Source: Achromobacter sp. HZ34 (GTDB lineage Bacteria; Pseudomonadota; Gammaproteobacteria; Burkholderiales; Burkholderiaceae_B). From it: a DNA stretch of 64,000 nt. Below, in pieces: positions 61,515 to 64,000 of the stretch (the first letter of the stretch is position 1; each line of letters opens with the position of its first letter). Position numbers and translations under genes: made by a program. The stretch spans positions 124,001-188,000 of the forward strand of contig NZ_NJIX01000007.1 in the NCBI RefSeq assembly GCF_002209485.1. The letters run 5' to 3'. The notes beneath the pieces are model-generated. The model was given only the letters and a program-made list of their open reading frames with translations. It made no database searches and was not told the DNA's origin.

Positions 61515-62296
61515 CACTGTTTCCCTGCCCATGGCACGCACCAGCGTTGCAGGGTGACCAGGATCAGGTCGAGCAGATAGCCAAGCACACCCAGGATGAG
61601 GATGCCGATCAATACGACGTCAGTGCGCAGATAGGATCCCGCGTTGACGATCAGCCACCCCACGCCCGACGTCGAAGCCACCAGTTCCGCCGCGACCAGC
61701 GAAGTCCAGCCTATGCCGATGGACAGGCGGATGGTGGTGAAGATGTCGCCGGCGCAATGCGGAAACACCACGCGCCAGAAGACCTGGCGCCGCGTCAGCC
61801 CCAGCGTTCGGGCCACGCGGATGTAGCCCTGCGGCACGCCCTGTACGGCGGCGGCCGCGCCTACCAGCACATTCAGGAACGTGGAGATGAAGATCAGGAA
61901 GAACTTCGACGCCTCGTCTATGCCCAGCCAAACGATGGCCAGGGGAATCAGCGCGATCTTGGGCAGCGGCCGCAGGAACTGGACGAAGGGATTGAGGATG
62001 GCCGCCAGCGTGGCGTTCAAGCCCATGGCCAGCCCCAGCGGCACGCCGATGACGATGGACAGAGCGAACGCCGACAAGGCCCGGGCCAGGCTGATGCCGA
62101 CATGTTCCCACAGGGGAATCTGTCCATAGCCATTGCGCCAGAGGTCGGCCCATGTGGACAGTAATTCAGAGGGCGGCGGCAGGAACAGGCTGTCGACCCA
62201 GCCGCGTGTGCTGGCGAGTTGCCATGAAGCCAGCACCGCCACGACGGCGGCGGTGCTGACGACGAGGCCATAGGTACGTCGAGTACGTCGCTTCAA
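61514..62296 (-). CDS. ABC transporter permease, sulfonate/taurine type
   Basis: A 260-residue permease of the SsuC/TauC family with six membrane helices. Typical parts are SLARALSAFALSIVIGVPLG, FLRPLPKIALIPLAIVWLGI and the EAA loop VARTLGLTRRQVFWRVVFP. No ATG or GTG occurs in frame between the stop of the previous gene and this region, so the TTG at 62296 (MKRRTRRTYG) is the most likely start, with a poor ribosome binding site. It forms one importer with the flanking genes. Confidence 0.88.
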   Translation of the reverse strand: MKRRTRRTYGLVVSTAAVVAVLASWQLASTRGWVDSLFLPPPSELLSTWADLWRNGYGQIPLWEHVGISLARALSAFALSIVIGVPLGLAMGLNATLAAILNPFVQFLRPLPKIALIPLAIVWLGIDEASKFFLIFISTFLNVLVGAAAAVQGVPQGYIRVARTLGLTRRQVFWRVVFPHCAGDIFTTIRLSIGIGWTSLVAAELVASTSGVGWLIVNAGSYLRTDVVLIGILILGVLGYLLDLILVTLQRWCVPWAGKQ

Positions 62297-62374
62297 AAGT
62301 CTTGCTTCATGATCTTGTAGTGCGGGTCCGGCACGGACATTCGGCTGTGCTTCTGCCCGGTCGGGGCCTCGGCC

Positions 62375-63403
62375 TTACTGCGCGGTCTGCAGCTTGCGCG
62401 CCAGTTTCAGGTACGCGGGATTGATGGCTCCCGCGAACGACGCGGGGATGTCCTGCTTGCGGATCTGGTCGATGCTGCCAAGAAACTCCGCCGTCTTGCG
62501 CACGGCGCCGCCCAGCACGGTCTTGTCGGTATTGCTGCCGTCGCCGAACCAGTTGTCCTGCAATTGCTCGGCGATGGTCGGGTAGTTGTTGCCCTCTATC
62601 GATTCGCGCACTGCCCGTGGGGTCGAGCCGAGTTCCTTGGCGATGGCGGTGGCGACCGCGTCGGGGTTCTTCCGGTAGTTCTGCACCTCCTGTTCCAGCA
62701 CCAGCAGGAGCTTGGCGACCAGCTCGGGGTGCTTTTCACCGAAGGCACGCGAGACGGACAGGCCATTGAAAATCAGGTAGCCGTCTTTCTTCAGATCCTT
62801 CGTGTAGAAGATGGGCTGGCCGCCATTCTGTTCCAGCGTCGAGTTGAACGGCGCCCACACATAGCCGGCATCGACGTCGCCACGACGCCAGGCAGCGACC
62901 AGTTCGTCCGGCTTCAGCGGAACGAAGCGGATCTTCGAGCGATCGATATGGTTCAGGGCAATTGCCGTGTCCAGCGCATATTGGGCGGTGGAGTTGGCGG
63001 GGTAGCCTACCGTGTGGCCAGCCAGGTCGGCCAGCGTATTGATGTTCTTGCTTTTGCGCGCGACCAGGCGTTCGTAGGTCGAGATGTCCGCGGAGACGCC
63101 GACCAGTTCGATCGGCAACTTGCGCACGATGGCCGAGACTGTAGGGCTGGAGCCGAAGTTGGCGATGTCGATGCTGTTGCTGGCGAACAGGTTCAGGACG
63201 TCCGCGCCCGTACCGAACTGCACCCATTTCACCGGAACACCGAAGGCTTTTTCCAGCGAACCATCTACCTTGGCGTTGACGATCAGCTGCGCGCCGCCGC
63301 TATAGGTGATGCGTACTTCCTTGGGTAGCGGTTCGGCCGCGTGGGAGTACGAGGCCACGGCGGCAAAGCCGGTCAGGAGCAGGGCGCGGAAAAGGGCTTT
63401 CAT
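62375..63403 (-). CDS. ABC transporter substrate-binding protein, sulfonate/taurine type
   Basis: A 342-residue periplasmic protein with a signal peptide ending ASYSHAAEPLP. The core has YSGGAQLIVNAKVDGSLEK, GADVLNLFASNSIDIANFGSSP and VGYPANSTAQYAL, as in TauA/SsuA-like proteins. RRGDVDAGYVWAPF is the usual hinge segment. It is the first gene of the importer operon on the minus strand and lies 93 bp after a ketopantoate reductase-like gene. Confidence 0.9.
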   Translation of the reverse strand: MKALFRALLLTGFAAVASYSHAAEPLPKEVRITYSGGAQLIVNAKVDGSLEKAFGVPVKWVQFGTGADVLNLFASNSIDIANFGSSPTVSAIVRKLPIELVGVSADISTYERLVARKSKNINTLADLAGHTVGYPANSTAQYALDTAIALNHIDRSKIRFVPLKPDELVAAWRRGDVDAGYVWAPFNSTLEQNGGQPIFYTKDLKKDGYLIFNGLSVSRAFGEKHPELVAKLLLVLEQEVQNYRKNPDAVATAIAKELGSTPRAVRESIEGNNYPTIAEQLQDNWFGDGSNTDKTVLGGAVRKTAEFLGSIDQIRKQDIPASFAGAINPAYLKLARKLQTAQ

Positions 63404-63496
63404 ATGAGCACCGGTGTGGAAGACGGGCGCTCATAGTAGGGACGGGCGGGACGATTGCGAACGATTCGATAGTGATATCGAAATCCGCTGCGCGCC

Positions 63497-64000
63497 TTAC
63501 GCCTTTTCCCGCAGCGATGCGGCGAATTCCGATCGTTCTCGGTGCGCCAGCAGCGTCACGGCCACGTCCAGCGTGGGCGTGGGAACGCCGGCCATGCGGC
63601 CGAGATCCTGCACGGCGCGCATCTGCGCGTCCAGCTCCATGGGCCGGCTGGCAAGCAGGTCCTGCAGCATGGAAGGAGGATGGCGGTTCTTGCCGCCGGA
63701 GCTGATCTGCGCGTCCAGGTCGAAGCCGGCGTCGATGCCATGCGCGGCGGCGACAGCATGGGTCTCGTTGCCCAGCTGGCGCCACATTTCACGCGTGTCT
63801 TCCCGTGCAAACAGTTCCGGCGCGGTCGAGACCGTCAGCGCACACAGCAGCGAACTGGGAACGTTCAAGACCAGCTTGGCCCAGATGTCACGGCGGATCT
63901 CCTGGCTGGCGCGGGCGCCGGGCAAGCCGCGCTGCAAGGTCTCCACGATGGCGGCCAGGCGCGGCGATGCGCTGTTGTCCGGTTCGCCGATGGTAAAGGT
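63497..64000 (-). CDS. Ketopantoate reductase (PanE/ApbA) family, C-terminal part
   Basis: The visible 167 residues are the C-terminal helical domain of a PanE/ApbA-like reductase. They include IWAKLVLNVPSSLLCALT, where K is the usual catalytic lysine, HPPSMLQDLLASRPMELDAQ with the family's PSM-D-E pattern, and GVPTPTLDVAVTLLAHRE. The nucleotide-binding N-terminus lies beyond the right edge. In pantothenate synthesis this enzyme reduces 2-dehydropantoate with NADPH, but many paralogues in this group act on other 2-oxoacids. It runs towards the ABC importer on the same strand. Confidence 0.85.
   Translation of the reverse strand, partial: TFTIGEPDNSASPRLAAIVETLQRGLPGARASQEIRRDIWAKLVLNVPSSLLCALTVSTAPELFAREDTREMWRQLGNETHAVAAAHGIDAGFDLDAQISSGGKNRHPPSMLQDLLASRPMELDAQMRAVQDLGRMAGVPTPTLDVAVTLLAHRERSEFAASLREKA

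Overview
The window is high-GC DNA (roughly 65 percent by eye) from a betaproteobacterium, most likely family Alcaligenaceae (Bordetella/Achromobacter type). The main reason is the repeated Bug/TctC-type periplasmic receptors beside LysR or IclR regulators and small catabolic genes, together with a MaeB-type malic enzyme, an AcnD-PrpF pair and an MdeB/AceE-like E1. No rRNA, tRNA or CRISPR array was seen.

Layout. 0-14 kb: the start of an exported protein cut by the left edge, an 11-bp tandem repeat, an MFS transporter, a LysR regulator, hydantoinase/oxoprolinase subunits HyuA and HyuB, a Bug receptor, a lone E1 dehydrogenase on the other strand, an Asp/Glu (hydantoin-type) racemase and a polar amino-acid ABC importer. 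Together they read as uptake and breakdown of a cyclic amide or amino-acid derivative. 14-18 kb: a broken protease-nuclease gene, then a GbsR/MarR-like regulator and an SDR-DoxX/DUF2269 pair that share one operator sequence. 18-22 kb: an MFS carrier, a NarL-type two-component pair and a tandem-domain universal stress protein.

22-26 kb: an orphan protein of about 1046 residues with effector-like composition, flanked by two usp genes that each have an FNR/ANR-like site. 26-31 kb: a four-gene operon of lipid-modifying type (sterol-desaturase-like enzyme, fatty acid desaturase, a ketosynthase III fused to a haem-oxygenase-like diiron domain, and a protein of unknown function). This is my best candidate for an undescribed biosynthetic system. 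31-37 kb: maeB, a LysR regulator, an MFS exporter and an aldo/keto reductase.

37-50 kb is an accessory island: two different hipBA modules back to back, each with its own operator family, small proteins of unknown function, an AT-rich DUF4145-like gene, a decayed tyrosine recombinase, a 55-bp internally deleted IS21-like element with a 6-bp target duplication inside a broken gene, and a pair of nuclease genes (PD-(D/E)XK and HNH).

50-64 kb returns to catabolism: acnD-prpF, IclR divergent from a Bug receptor and a LigJ-like hydratase, a GFA-family protein, an N-formylglutamate amidohydrolase-like enzyme coupled to another Bug receptor under a divergent LysR, a sulfonate/taurine-type ABC importer, and a ketopantoate reductase-like gene cut by the right edge. 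Starts were moved inward from the longest open frame wherever a ribosome binding site, overlap or conserved N-terminus argued for it.
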